Below are positions 32,318 through 41,219 of a DNA stretch of 58,123 bases, piece after piece. Made by a program: the position numbers and the translations under genes. The stretch covers positions 1 to 58,123 of the forward strand of contig JAFDYI010000020.1 in assembly GCA_018267475.1 (NCBI GenBank). Reading direction: 5' to 3'. The notes beneath the pieces were generated by a model, which was given only the letters and a program-made list of their open reading frames with translations, had not been told where the DNA came from and searched no databases. Numbering within the stretch: the first letter of the stretch is position 1; every line of letters starts with the position of its first letter. This DNA comes from Bacteroidota bacterium. GTDB lineage: Bacteria; Bacteroidota; Bacteroidia; B-17B0; Aurantibacillaceae.

Positions 32318-33682
32318 ATGAAATACTGCAACAACATTTTAGAAACCATAGGCAATACCCCTATGATAAAGATAAATAAAATTACAAAAGATATTCCGGC
32401 TTTGGTATTAGCAAAAGTAGAAACCTTCAATCCCGGTAACTCAATAAAAGACCGTATGGCGTTAAAGATGATTGAAGACGCCGAAAAAGACGGGCGCCTA
32501 AAACCCGGAAGCACCATTATAGAGGGTACCAGTGGCAACACCGGTATGGGCTTGGCTATCGCCTCCGTTATAAAAGGATACAAATGTATATTTACCTCTA
32601 CCGATAAACAAAGCAAAGAAAAGTTTGATGCCCTGCGTGCCTTTGGGGCTGAGGTGGTGGTGTGTCCCACCAATGTAGATCCGGAAGATGAACGCTCGTA
32701 TTATTCGGTATCCTCAAGATTAGTAAAAGAAGTATCCAACTCATGGAAACCCAACCAATACGATAATTTATCTAATTCCGCAGCGCACTACGAAACTACC
32801 GGGCCTGAGATTTGGGAACAAACCGAAGGAAAAATTACCCATTTGGTAGTAGGTGTAGGCACCGGAGGTACTATTTGCGGCACTGGAAAATATTTAAAAG
32901 AAAAAAATCCCAACATACAAATATTAGGTATCGATACCTACGGCTCTGTATTTAAAAAATACAAAGAAACCGGCATCTTTGATAAAAATGAAATTTACCC
33001 TTATATCACAGAAGGTATTGGGGAAGATTTTTTACCCCAAAACGTAGATTTTAACGTGATAGACCATTTTGAAAAAGTAACCGACAAAGACGCTGCTTTA
33101 ATGACTCGTCGCATAGCCCGAGAAGAAGCTATTTTTGCCGGAAACAGCGCCGGTAGTGCCATGGCGGGCTTACTGCAAATGAAAAACAGGTTTAAAAAAG
33201 ACGATGTGGTAGTTATTATTTTTCACGACCACGGTACGCGTTACTTAGGAAAAATGTTTAACGACGACTGGATGCGCGACCGCGGTTTTATGGAAAACAC
33301 CAAACCCAAAGCCGCTGATTTAATCTCATCGCACAAAGATAAAAAACTGCTTACCATTGATGTAAATGAAAAAATTACACAGGCCGTAGCGCTTATGACT
33401 AAATACAACATTTCGCAAATTCCGGTAAAAAAAGGACAGGAATACGTGGGTGCCCTTAACGATAGTTATGTGTTTTCTAAACTTATAGCCGATGATACCC
33501 TAAAACAGCAAACCATAGATAAGGTGATGCAAGCTCCCTTTCCTTTTGTAGAAGCTCACACCGGCGTTGACGAAGTATCTAAACTGATTACCAAAGAAAA
33601 CAACGCCGTACTTATGCGCGACCGCTTAGGCGAGGTACACATCATTACCAAACACGACATTATAGAGTCTATCAGCAAATAA
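32318..33682 (+). CDS. cystathionine beta-synthase (PLP fold + CBS pair)
   Basis: A 454-residue protein. About 1-320 is a fold-type II PLP domain: NPGNSIKDRMALKM with the PLP Lys near 44, EGTSGNTGMGLAIA, VGVGTGGTICGTGKYLKE, and FAGNSAGSAM. About 335-454 is a CBS pair (ITQAVALMTKYNISQIPV, TKENNAVLMRDRLGEVHIIT), a regulatory ligand-binding module. It condenses serine with homocysteine to cystathionine, or acts as a cysteine synthase. The length and CBS pair favour beta-synthase. Together with the gene at 22230 the transsulfuration pathway is complete. It has no haem domain. Confidence 0.9.
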   Translation: MKYCNNILETIGNTPMIKINKITKDIPALVLAKVETFNPGNSIKDRMALKMIEDAEKDGRLKPGSTIIEGTSGNTGMGLAIASVIKGYKCIFTSTDKQSKEKFDALRAFGAEVVVCPTNVDPEDERSYYSVSSRLVKEVSNSWKPNQYDNLSNSAAHYETTGPEIWEQTEGKITHLVVGVGTGGTICGTGKYLKEKNPNIQILGIDTYGSVFKKYKETGIFDKNEIYPYITEGIGEDFLPQNVDFNVIDHFEKVTDKDAALMTRRIAREEAIFAGNSAGSAMAGLLQMKNRFKKDDVVVIIFHDHGTRYLGKMFNDDWMRDRGFMENTKPKAADLISSHKDKKLLTIDVNEKITQAVALMTKYNISQIPVKKGQEYVGALNDSYVFSKLIADDTLKQQTIDKVMQAPFPFVEAHTGVDEVSKLITKENNAVLMRDRLGEVHIITKHDIIESISK

Positions 33683-33726
33683 AAAAACTACCACAAACAG
33701 GCTATCTTGTTTAATGTATTAAAGCG

Positions 33727-33734
33727 TACCTTTG
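33727..33734 (+). promoter_or_regulatory. -7 promoter element TACCTTTG with -33 TTG
   Basis: Exact consensus 20 bases before ATG 33754; TTG at 33707-33709 sits 17 bases upstream. This is one of the better two-part promoters in the window. GGGAG just before the ATG (33748-33752) is one of the few Shine-Dalgarno-like stretches. Confidence 0.7.
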
Positions 33735-33753
33735 TGGTCTATAAAAAAGGGAG

Positions 33754-34848
33754 ATGGCAGAAATTTTAAAAACTCGTTTTAGCGCACCTCAACAGCGCTT
33801 GTTCGTATCAACTTTGCGGCAGCGAGTAGATGCGTACTTTAAAAGCAATAAATTATCCAAACAAGGCAACACGGGCATGGTACTAAAAACAGTAGCTATG
33901 TTTTCTTTGTACCTTGTTCCGTACTTTTTAATTATTTTAGGAGGCTTCCAATCCGAATTGTTTTTGTGGTTTTTGGCAGCCGTAATGGGTATAGGCATGT
34001 CGGGCATTGGCTTGTCGGTTATGCACGATGCGAATCACGGAAGCTATTCTAAATACCACTGGGTGAATGTGTTTCTTTCGTATAGCATTTGTTTAGTGGG
34101 CGGCCTGCCTATTAATTGGCAGGTGCAGCACAACGTACTGCATCACACCTATACTAATGTGCACAACCACGATGGCGACTTAGATGGGCCTAGCTTTTTG
34201 CGTTTTTCGCCACACCAGCCTCACAAAAAAGTACATCGCTTTCAGTTTTTATATGCTTGGTTTTTTTATGGATTCATTACCATGGCTTGGTCCACCAGTA
34301 AAGATTTTATACAACTCACACAGTTCCGAAAAATGGGCTTATTAAAAACGCAAAATAAAAAATTCGGGAAACAGTTAACTCTGCTTATTGGCACCAAAAT
34401 TTTATATTACACGTATCTAGTAATAATACCTATGTTGGTATTAGATGTAGCTTGGTGGAAAATTTTACTTGGCCTTTTTACTATGCACTATATTGCAGGT
34501 ATGTTGCTTGCCACTATATTTCAATCGGCACATGTGATAGAGGAAGCTTCCTTTCCTTTGCCCAACGAAAAAACAGGAAACATTGAAAACGATTGGGCCG
34601 TACATCAATTATACACTACAGCTAATTTCGCACAAAAAAGCCGTTTATTTTCATGGTTTATAGGCGGACTTAATTTTCAGGTAGAGCACCATCTATTTCC
34701 TAATATATGCCACGTTCACTACAAAAAAATAGCTAAAATAGTGGAAGAAACAGCCAAAGAGTTTAACTTTCCATATTATACCCAACCTACCTTTGTAAGC
34801 GCCTTGTGGTCGCACTCAAAATTATTATGGAAACTGGGCAGGGTATAG
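33754..34848 (+). CDS. fatty-acid desaturase (membrane di-iron)
   Basis: A 364-residue inner-membrane enzyme with the three His boxes of front-end/acyl-CoA desaturases: MHDANHGSY (near 91), HNVLHHTYTN (near 126) and FQVEHHLFP (near 308). There are about four hydrophobic helices. There is no fused cytochrome b5 domain, so an external electron donor such as a ferredoxin is needed. The boxes fit the linoleoyl-CoA (delta-6-like) subgroup; the regiospecificity is not readable. It would add double bonds to membrane lipids, perhaps for cold adaptation. The next gene begins 35 bases later. Confidence 0.92.
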   Translation: MAEILKTRFSAPQQRLFVSTLRQRVDAYFKSNKLSKQGNTGMVLKTVAMFSLYLVPYFLIILGGFQSELFLWFLAAVMGIGMSGIGLSVMHDANHGSYSKYHWVNVFLSYSICLVGGLPINWQVQHNVLHHTYTNVHNHDGDLDGPSFLRFSPHQPHKKVHRFQFLYAWFFYGFITMAWSTSKDFIQLTQFRKMGLLKTQNKKFGKQLTLLIGTKILYYTYLVIIPMLVLDVAWWKILLGLFTMHYIAGMLLATIFQSAHVIEEASFPLPNEKTGNIENDWAVHQLYTTANFAQKSRLFSWFIGGLNFQVEHHLFPNICHVHYKKIAKIVEETAKEFNFPYYTQPTFVSALWSHSKLLWKLGRV

Positions 34849-34883
34849 CTTATTCCTCTTTTAATAAAATAGACTTATATCCG

Positions 34884-36203
34884 ATGAAATTGTTTTTTTA
34901 TTGCCTGTTTTTTTTATTTTTTAATACCGCTTTTTGTCAATCAAACGGTTTAACTTATAAAGAAAAAAAAGAATCTATTGACTCGTTGAGCCGTGTTCTA
35001 ATTCATAATTACTTTGATACTACAAAATGTAAAGGATTAGTAAAAGTACTGCAAGAAAAATTGAGGCAAGGCTTTTTTGATTCTGCTCAATTACCTATTG
35101 AATTTGAATCAAGCTTAGATAATGTGATAAGACAATATACCCAAGACGACCACTTTAAGGTTATTTATGATGAGAAATGGGTGGAAGAAAACTCTAAGTT
35201 AGAATTCGGAAAAGAGGTTCAAAAATTACAAGAAATTGAAGAACAAGAATCAAGAAAAATTAATTATGGCTTTAAAGAAGTAAAAGTTTTGGGCGGCAAC
35301 ATCGGGTATATAAAATTCACCTCTTTTGAAAACCCAGAATTTGCAGCCAGTACACTTGCAAATGCAGTACATTTTATTAGCAATACTGATGCGGTTATTT
35401 TAGATTTAAGAAATAATACAGGTGGTTACACGGAAATGATGACACTTGTGTGCAGTTACTTTTTAAATACAAATGAAGATTGGTATACACCACTTACTGA
35501 AATGCACTTAAGGAAAGGTGGGAAAGATATTTTAATTCAAACCAATGCTTTGGCATTTGTTGGTGCAACAAAATTACTTAACCAGAAACTATATATCTTG
35601 ACAAATTACCGAACCTTTTCTGCTGCCGAATGGACGTCTTTTGTTCTCAAAAACAGAAAAAGAGCCATAATAGTTGGGGAGAAAACAGCAGGAGGTACGC
35701 ATCCGGCAAATCAATTTGCATTTTCAAATAAATTTTCCATCAATATTCCAATCGGAACAATGATAGACGCGGTAACAAAAACCCATTTTGAAGGAATCGG
35801 AGTTACTCCCGATATTGTAATACCAGCAAATGATGCCCTAACTTATGCCCAAATAGACTTTTTAAAAAATGCTATTAACGATTCTGCCAAAACTGCTAAC
35901 AAAAAAATATATGAATGGCACTTAATGTATCTAAACTCATTAGTTAATCCGATTCATATTTTTCCGGAAATATTGGCTGCATGTGAGGGTAAATATGGAA
36001 ACATAGAATTAAAATTGAAAAACGGCAAACTCTATTCGGTAAGAGAGGGAATTACTACGGAGTTAGTCCCCGTTTCAAACAACATATTTAGATTAATGGG
36101 GCGCGATGACTTACGAATTAAAGTAATTGAACTGAATAAAAAGATAATAGCTATTGAAAGAATGCTAGATGACGGTACGGTTTTAAGAACAAATAAGGGA
36201 TAA
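34884..36203 (+). CDS. exported S41-family peptidase
   Basis: A 439-residue secreted serine protease of the C-terminal processing/IRBP-like group. Signal peptide MKLFFYCLFFLFFNTAFCQ from ATG 34884. An N-terminal helical segment, then the catalytic core: VILDLRNNTGGYTEMM, YRTFSAAEWTSFVLKN with the nucleophile Ser near 244, and VGEKTAGGTHPANQF with the catalytic Lys near 267. No PDZ domain is visible. The C-terminal part (near 350-439) resembles a small beta domain found after S41 in Bacteroidota. Its codons (AAT, GGA, AGA, GTT) look more AT-biased than the flanking genes, hinting at a separate history. Substrate unknown. Confidence 0.85.
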   Translation: MKLFFYCLFFLFFNTAFCQSNGLTYKEKKESIDSLSRVLIHNYFDTTKCKGLVKVLQEKLRQGFFDSAQLPIEFESSLDNVIRQYTQDDHFKVIYDEKWVEENSKLEFGKEVQKLQEIEEQESRKINYGFKEVKVLGGNIGYIKFTSFENPEFAASTLANAVHFISNTDAVILDLRNNTGGYTEMMTLVCSYFLNTNEDWYTPLTEMHLRKGGKDILIQTNALAFVGATKLLNQKLYILTNYRTFSAAEWTSFVLKNRKRAIIVGEKTAGGTHPANQFAFSNKFSINIPIGTMIDAVTKTHFEGIGVTPDIVIPANDALTYAQIDFLKNAINDSAKTANKKIYEWHLMYLNSLVNPIHIFPEILAACEGKYGNIELKLKNGKLYSVREGITTELVPVSNNIFRLMGRDDLRIKVIELNKKIIAIERMLDDGTVLRTNKG

Positions 36204-36272
36204 GAAGGACATTAAAAACCTCAAATATATTTAACAAACCTTGCCATGCACATTACCTTGTTTAAAAGTTGA

Positions 36273-36295
36273 AGTACGCCTTGGACTGGCGTGCT
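36273..36295 (+). terminator. hairpin after the S41 gene
   Basis: AGTACGCC (36273-36280) pairs with GGCGTGCT (36288-36295), eight pairs including one G-T, loop TTGGACT, followed by CACTTATTTTTT. It is a plausible terminator 70 bases after the S41 stop, and 24 bases before the next gene. Confidence 0.55.
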
Positions 36296-36318
36296 CACTT
36301 ATTTTTTAAAATTGAGGC

Positions 36319-37974
36319 ATGGTTTTGCATTACAAAAAAATAATAGCTGTGGCTATTTTGTTTTTTTTATTGCTTTTGTCTTTGTTTTCGTGCGGAAGTA
36401 AAAAAAACAACAACAGCGATAAAAAGATTTTTCATTACAATGAGTTGGGGGGCATCAGTTCTTTAGATCCCGCCGCTACTCGTAACACCGAAAATATATG
36501 GGCAGTAAATCAGCTGTTTAACGGCTTGCTGCAGATGGACGATAAGTTGAACATCAAGCCCTGTATTGCCAAACAGTGGGCTATCAGTGAAGACGGAAAA
36601 ACATACACCTTTTTTTTAAGGAGTGATGTGTATTTTCACCCGCACAAGCAATTTAAAAATGAAAAAGGGAGGAAAGTTCTTGCTTCTGATTTTGTATATA
36701 GTTTCAAACGTTTATTCAACCCCAAAGTATCCAGTGCTTTATCTTTGTTGGATAATATCAATACCGATTTTAAAGAAGGGATAGAAGCGATAAACGATAC
36801 TACCTTAAACATTTACTTAAAAGAAAATTTTTCCCCATTTTTAGGTATTTTAACCATGAAATATTTTTCGGTAGTACCCAAAGAGGTAGTAGAGTATTAT
36901 GGCGAAGATTTTAGAAAAAACCCCATAGGCACCGGCCCTTTTTGTTTTAAAGCATGGGAAGAAGGAACCCAGCTAACGATGACACGTAACGAAAACTACT
37001 TTGAAAAAGACGAACAAGGGAAAGCCCTTCCGTATTTAGATGCTGTTACTATTTCGTTTATGAAAGACAAAGAAACTTCGTTTATGCAATTTATAAAAGG
37101 AGATTTGGATATGGTATCGGGTATGGAGGCGTTTAACCCCGGAGAGGTGCTAGATGATGATGGTAAATTAAAACCTTTTTACAAAGAAAAATTTGTATTA
37201 CAAACCCACCCTTGTCTAAAAACAGAGTACTTAGGTTTTTTAATAGATGATAAAGAAGAGTCGGTAAAAAACAACCCGGTAACAAACAGAAACGTGCGCC
37301 GAGCTATTAACTACGCTATTGATAGAGAAAAAATAATTAAGTTTTTCCACCGCAACATAGGCATACCGGCACAAGCCGGTTTTATTCCGCCGGCTTTACC
37401 TTCGTACAACCCTAATAAAGTACAAGGTTTTACCTATAACCCTGATAAAGCCCGCGAGTTGCTGCTGGAAGCAGGATTTCCTAATGGGAAAAAACTACCC
37501 GAAATAGAATTGTATTGCACAGAAAATTATACCGAAATGTTTGAGTTTATACAATCTGAGTTGGCAGAAAGTGGCATAAAAATAAAAATTGTAGTAGAAA
37601 AGCCATCGGTGCTTACCCCTGCTATTGCTAATAATGAAATCCCCTTTTTTAGAAAATCATGGATAGGCGATTACCCTGATGAAGAAAACTTTATGAGCCT
37701 TTTCTATTCTAAAAATTTTTCACCCAAAGGGTTTAATTACACCCATTACAGCAACCCTATTTTTGATAAGGATTACGAGCAAGCACGCAACTGCTTAAAC
37801 GATTCACTAAAAATAGCATTTTATCAAAAAATGGATCAAATGCTTTTAGATGATGCGCCAGTGGTGCCTTTGTATTACGATGAGGTGGTTCGTTTAGTAA
37901 GTCCAAAAATACAAGGCTTAACAGCCAACCCTATGAATTTGTTGAATTTAAAACAAGTGCAAAAAACGAACTAA
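36319..37974 (+). CDS. OppA/DppA-type substrate-binding lipoprotein
   Basis: A 551-residue solute-binding protein family 5 member (peptide/nickel ABC-type). Lipobox L-F-S-C, Cys 25. Typical segments: FHYNELGGISSLDPAATRN, LFNGLLQMDDKLNIKPCIAK, WAISEDGKTYTFFLRSDVYF, NPIGTGPFCFKAWEEGTQL, RNVRRAINYAIDREKIIK and YPDEENFMSLFYS. It would bind oligopeptides at the periplasmic face. No permease or ATPase genes are adjacent, so it is an orphan receptor here, and its partner transporter is elsewhere or absent. Confidence 0.9.
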   Translation: MVLHYKKIIAVAILFFLLLLSLFSCGSKKNNNSDKKIFHYNELGGISSLDPAATRNTENIWAVNQLFNGLLQMDDKLNIKPCIAKQWAISEDGKTYTFFLRSDVYFHPHKQFKNEKGRKVLASDFVYSFKRLFNPKVSSALSLLDNINTDFKEGIEAINDTTLNIYLKENFSPFLGILTMKYFSVVPKEVVEYYGEDFRKNPIGTGPFCFKAWEEGTQLTMTRNENYFEKDEQGKALPYLDAVTISFMKDKETSFMQFIKGDLDMVSGMEAFNPGEVLDDDGKLKPFYKEKFVLQTHPCLKTEYLGFLIDDKEESVKNNPVTNRNVRRAINYAIDREKIIKFFHRNIGIPAQAGFIPPALPSYNPNKVQGFTYNPDKARELLLEAGFPNGKKLPEIELYCTENYTEMFEFIQSELAESGIKIKIVVEKPSVLTPAIANNEIPFFRKSWIGDYPDEENFMSLFYSKNFSPKGFNYTHYSNPIFDKDYEQARNCLNDSLKIAFYQKMDQMLLDDAPVVPLYYDEVVRLVSPKIQGLTANPMNLLNLKQVQKTN

Positions 37975-38004
37975 CTTGTTTTTGATATTTTTTTCTTTTT
38001 GTAC

Positions 38005-38012
38005 TATATTTG
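38005..38012 (+). promoter_or_regulatory. two-part promoter TTTG-N20-TATATTTG
   Basis: TATATTTG exact consensus at 38005-38012, with TTTG at 37981-37984 20 bases upstream. It lies 45 bases before ATG 38058 of recJ. Confidence 0.7.
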
Positions 38013-38057
38013 AACAAGATTAAAAAATACAAAAACCTGTAAACAGCCCTTTATACC

Positions 38058-39773
38058 ATGCGCCTAAACGTAAAGCCCGCCCCCAGTACCGAGGCGATAG
38101 AAGCCCTTAGCCGGGCTATACACATTGATAGATTAAATACCATCTTGCTGTTGCAACGCGGGGTTACAGATTTTGATTCGGCAAAAAACTTTTTCCGCCC
38201 CTCTTTACAAAATATACACGACCCCTTTTTAATGCGCGATATGGATAAAGCCGTTGACCGTATTTTGAAAGCCCAAAAAAATAAAGAAAAAATTTTAGTG
38301 TACGGCGATTACGATGTAGATGGAACCACTAGTGTAGCCTTATTTTACAGTTATCTGTGTTCGATAGGGGCAACGGCAGGGTATTATATTCCGGATCGTT
38401 ATGCCGAAGGTTATGGCATCTCGTTGGCAGGTATTGATTATGCAAAAGAAAACAACTATACGCTTATTGTAAGTTTAGATTGCGGAATTAAGGCCAATGA
38501 TAAAATTTTATACGCTCATGAAAAAGGAATAGACTTTATTATTTGCGACCACCACTTGCCCGGAGAAGAAATACCAAACGCGGTTGCCATTTTAGATCCA
38601 AAAAGAAAAGATTGTGCCTATCCATTTAAAGAACTATCGGGCTGTGGCGTAGGATTTAAGTTGGCGCAGGCTTTACACAGCACGTTAAAAAAACCTTTTG
38701 AGCAGTTGGTGCAACTACTTGACTATGTAGCTATCAGTATAGCCGCCGATATTGTTTCCGTATCGGGTGAAAATAGAATTTTTTGCTTTTATGGTTTGCA
38801 AGAACTTAACAAAATGAATAAAGCAGGCATTAAAGCTTTGTGCCTTCTTAATAAAAAAAACAACGACTTTACCATAAACGATGTCGTTTTTAAATTAGCT
38901 CCACGCATTAACGCAGCCGGTCGTATAGACCATGCGATGCGCGCCGTAGAACTTCTGCTTAGCAAAGATGAGGAGGAGGCCGGTCGGTTTGCCGAAAAAA
39001 TAAATCAAACTAATAGTAATAGAAAAGATATTGACAAAAGTACTACCGAACATGCCCTTAGTATTATGGCTAACGACAGCCGCCTTATTCATAAAAAAAC
39101 AACTGTAGTTTTTCATGAAACATGGCACAAGGGGGTAGTAGGCATTGTAGCCTCAAGGCTTATAGACACGTATTACAGGCCTACTATTGTGCTTACCGAA
39201 GTAGATGGGGTATTGAGCGGTTCGGCTCGGTCAGTAAAAAATTTTGATGTGCATACTGCTATAGAAAAATGCGCCCATCTGCTTACTCAATTTGGTGGCC
39301 ATAAGCATGCAGCAGGTCTTTCTTTAAAGGCGGAAAACCTGCCATCATTTACACAACTTTTTGAAGAAGTAGTAAGTAAAAGTATTTCAGAAAAAGATTT
39401 AATTCCAGAAATAGACCTAGATGCTGTTGTCAATTTTAATGAAATTACACCTAAATTTTTTGCTGTATTAAAACAAATGGCGCCACACGGGCCGGATAAT
39501 ATGACCCCTATTTTTGTAAGCCATAATGTGTTGGATACGGGTTGGGCAAAAATAGTAGGGGCAAAAAACTCGTTAAAACTAACTTTATATCAAGCTGAAA
39601 ACCCTAATGTAAAAATGAGTGCTATGGCTTATGGAATGGGGGACTATCTTCATTTTTTTCAAAGAAAAATACCCATGAGTGTTTGCTATACAATAGAAGA
39701 AAATACCTATAATGGAGTGACTAGTTTGCAGCTTACTATTAGGTATATGCAGCCTATGCAAGAAAAAACGTAA
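38058..39773 (+). CDS. recJ: single-stranded-DNA-specific exonuclease
   Basis: 5'-3' exonuclease of recombination and mismatch repair, 571 residues as usual. DHH phosphoesterase motifs: VYGDYDVDGTTSVALFY (near 82), SLDCGIKA, CDHHLPGE (near 163), and DHH-associated RINAAGRIDHA. DHHA1 domain: FGGHKHAAGLSLK (near 410). A C-terminal OB-like segment is present. All metal-ligand Asp/His positions seen are intact. It is convergent with recF, 9 bases between stops. Confidence 0.95.
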   Translation: MRLNVKPAPSTEAIEALSRAIHIDRLNTILLLQRGVTDFDSAKNFFRPSLQNIHDPFLMRDMDKAVDRILKAQKNKEKILVYGDYDVDGTTSVALFYSYLCSIGATAGYYIPDRYAEGYGISLAGIDYAKENNYTLIVSLDCGIKANDKILYAHEKGIDFIICDHHLPGEEIPNAVAILDPKRKDCAYPFKELSGCGVGFKLAQALHSTLKKPFEQLVQLLDYVAISIAADIVSVSGENRIFCFYGLQELNKMNKAGIKALCLLNKKNNDFTINDVVFKLAPRINAAGRIDHAMRAVELLLSKDEEEAGRFAEKINQTNSNRKDIDKSTTEHALSIMANDSRLIHKKTTVVFHETWHKGVVGIVASRLIDTYYRPTIVLTEVDGVLSGSARSVKNFDVHTAIEKCAHLLTQFGGHKHAAGLSLKAENLPSFTQLFEEVVSKSISEKDLIPEIDLDAVVNFNEITPKFFAVLKQMAPHGPDNMTPIFVSHNVLDTGWAKIVGAKNSLKLTLYQAENPNVKMSAMAYGMGDYLHFFQRKIPMSVCYTIEENTYNGVTSLQLTIRYMQPMQEKT

Positions 39774-39782
39774 ATTGTAAAA

Positions 39783-40892
39783 TTAAAGCGACGCTGCAAC
39801 TTCGGTTACGGAAGCGTTATCAATTACGAATATTTTTTTATCGGCTGTTAGCGCAAAAAAAGAGTGCAAGCGCTCTGCCTGGGTATCTGTAATAAAAACC
39901 TGTCCAAAACTATCAGAGGAAACCAAAGTAATTAGTTTTTCTAATCGTTGGGCATCTAACTTATCATATACATCATCTAGTAAGAGCAGCGGTTTTTTTG
40001 CGGTTTTATTTTTTATAAATTCGTATTGAGCCAATTTTAAAGCCAATAAATATGTTTTTTGCTGCCCTTGCGAAGCAAATTTGCGAACTAAATTTTCGTT
40101 TAACAAAAAAGTGATATCGTCTCTATGTACACCTACTGATGTATGTTCTAGTGCACAATCTTTTTTTAGGGCGTGTTGCAAACTTTCTTTATAACTTTCT
40201 TCTACGGTAGAGATATACTGCAAATCAACTTGCTCTTTGTTTTCTGATATATAGTTGTAATGAGTTTTAAATACAGGAGTAAATTCATTTAAAAACAATA
40301 CCCTCGTCTTATGAATATACGTTCCATGCAAAATTAATTGTTCGTCCCATACTTCAAGAGCCAAGCTATCAAAGGTGCGCGTATGCGCAAAGTGTTTTAA
40401 TAATGCGTTGCGTTGCTGTAATACCGCCGTATATTGCATCAGGGTTTCTAAATATAAGGGATCAAACTGTGAGATAATGCCATCTATAAACTTACGACGT
40501 GGCTCGCTACCTCCGGTAATTAAATCGGTATCAGCAGGACTAATCATCACCAAAGGGAATAAACCAATATGCTTTGCTAAGATTTCGTACTCCTTTTTAT
40601 TTCGTTTAAATATTTTTTTTTGCCCTCGTTTTACACCACAATACACCTCATCTTCTATGCCCTCTTGTTGAAAAACGCCTTGTAGCATAAAAAAATCAGC
40701 ATCGAAAGAAATGTTTTGACTATCCGTTGTATGAAAACAACTTTTGCAAAATGAAAGGTAATAAATAGCATCTAACAAGTTGGTTTTACCCATTCCGTTA
40801 GCTCCCGTGAAGTAGTTTATTTTTTTACTAAATAGCAGGGTAGCTTCTGTATAGTTTTTGAAATGGAGTAGGGTAATTTGTTTAAGGTGCAT
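39783..40892 (-). CDS. recF: DNA replication and repair protein RecF
   Basis: SMC-like ATPase that helps load RecA on gapped DNA. 369 residues from ATG 40892. LHFKNYTEATL at the N-terminus, Walker A FTGANGMGKTNLLDAIYY (near 29), EPRRKFIDGIISQFD, signature FASQGQQKTYLLALKLA, Walker B LLLLDDVYDKLD. An in-frame ATG at 40928 is ruled out because the -7 element at 40907-40900 lies downstream of it. It is not next to dnaA/dnaN here, as is common in Bacteroidota. Confidence 0.95.
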   Translation of the reverse strand: MHLKQITLLHFKNYTEATLLFSKKINYFTGANGMGKTNLLDAIYYLSFCKSCFHTTDSQNISFDADFFMLQGVFQQEGIEDEVYCGVKRGQKKIFKRNKKEYEILAKHIGLFPLVMISPADTDLITGGSEPRRKFIDGIISQFDPLYLETLMQYTAVLQQRNALLKHFAHTRTFDSLALEVWDEQLILHGTYIHKTRVLFLNEFTPVFKTHYNYISENKEQVDLQYISTVEESYKESLQHALKKDCALEHTSVGVHRDDITFLLNENLVRKFASQGQQKTYLLALKLAQYEFIKNKTAKKPLLLLDDVYDKLDAQRLEKLITLVSSDSFGQVFITDTQAERLHSFFALTADKKIFVIDNASVTEVAASL

Positions 40893-40899
40893 AAGAGTA

Positions 40900-40907
40900 C
40901 AAAAGTA
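40900..40907 (-). promoter_or_regulatory. -7 promoter element TACTTTTG of recF
   Basis: Minus-strand exact consensus. Its G is 8 bases before ATG 40892, predicting a leaderless or nearly leaderless recF mRNA. Confidence 0.65.
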
Positions 40908-40979
40908 ATGAAAAAGCACGCTTTGCACCTAAAGTAAAACCAGAAAAATATTTTTTACAAAAAATGGATAGGATTGTAA

Positions 40980-41004
40980 ACCCAACTTTTGGGTAGCTAT
41001 TTTT
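40980..41004 (+). terminator. terminator-like hairpin before the LuxR relic
   Basis: ACCCAA (40980-40985), loop CTT, TTGGGT (40989-40994), then AGCTATTTTTTA. It points along the + strand although no intact + gene precedes it, so it may have belonged to a lost gene. Confidence 0.5.
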
Positions 41005-41031
41005 TATACATTATTTACTATTTCTGTATAA

Positions 41032-41172
41032 ACCGCCTCCCATATTTTGTTTAAAATAGCCGATTCCCTTTTTGTAAGCACCGAAACAGTGCGTACCCAT
41101 ATTCGTAACATCTATCAAAAATTACAAGTAAACTCGCGTACAGAAGCTTTAAATAAAGTGTTCAAAAAATAA
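41032..41172 (+). pseudogene. relic of a LuxR/NarL-type response regulator (HTH end only)
   Basis: Directly after a stop at 41029-41031 the frame reads ...[20 protein letters not shown], then [20 protein letters not shown], ending at TAA 41170-41172. This is the second half of a GerE/LuxR DNA-binding domain: recognition helix [17 protein letters not shown] followed by the dimer helix. The receiver domain, the first HTH helices and the start codon are missing. It is a 3' fragment of a deleted regulator gene left between recF and the PBP2 gene. Confidence 0.8.
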
Positions 41173-41207
41173 AAGCCCATCCACCCTTTAAATGCTAAAC
41201 CATTTCG

Positions 41208-41215
41208 TAGTTTTG
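41208..41215 (+). promoter_or_regulatory. -7 promoter element TAGTTTTG of the PBP2 gene
   Basis: Exact consensus, G 5 bases before ATG 41220. Leaderless or nearly leaderless mRNA predicted. Confidence 0.65.
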
Positions 41216-41219
41216 TGGT

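Noticed and set aside
36319-37974. A peptide ABC transporter operon
   Set aside because: Only the binding lipoprotein is present; the neighbours are a protease and recJ, with no permease or ATPase genes.
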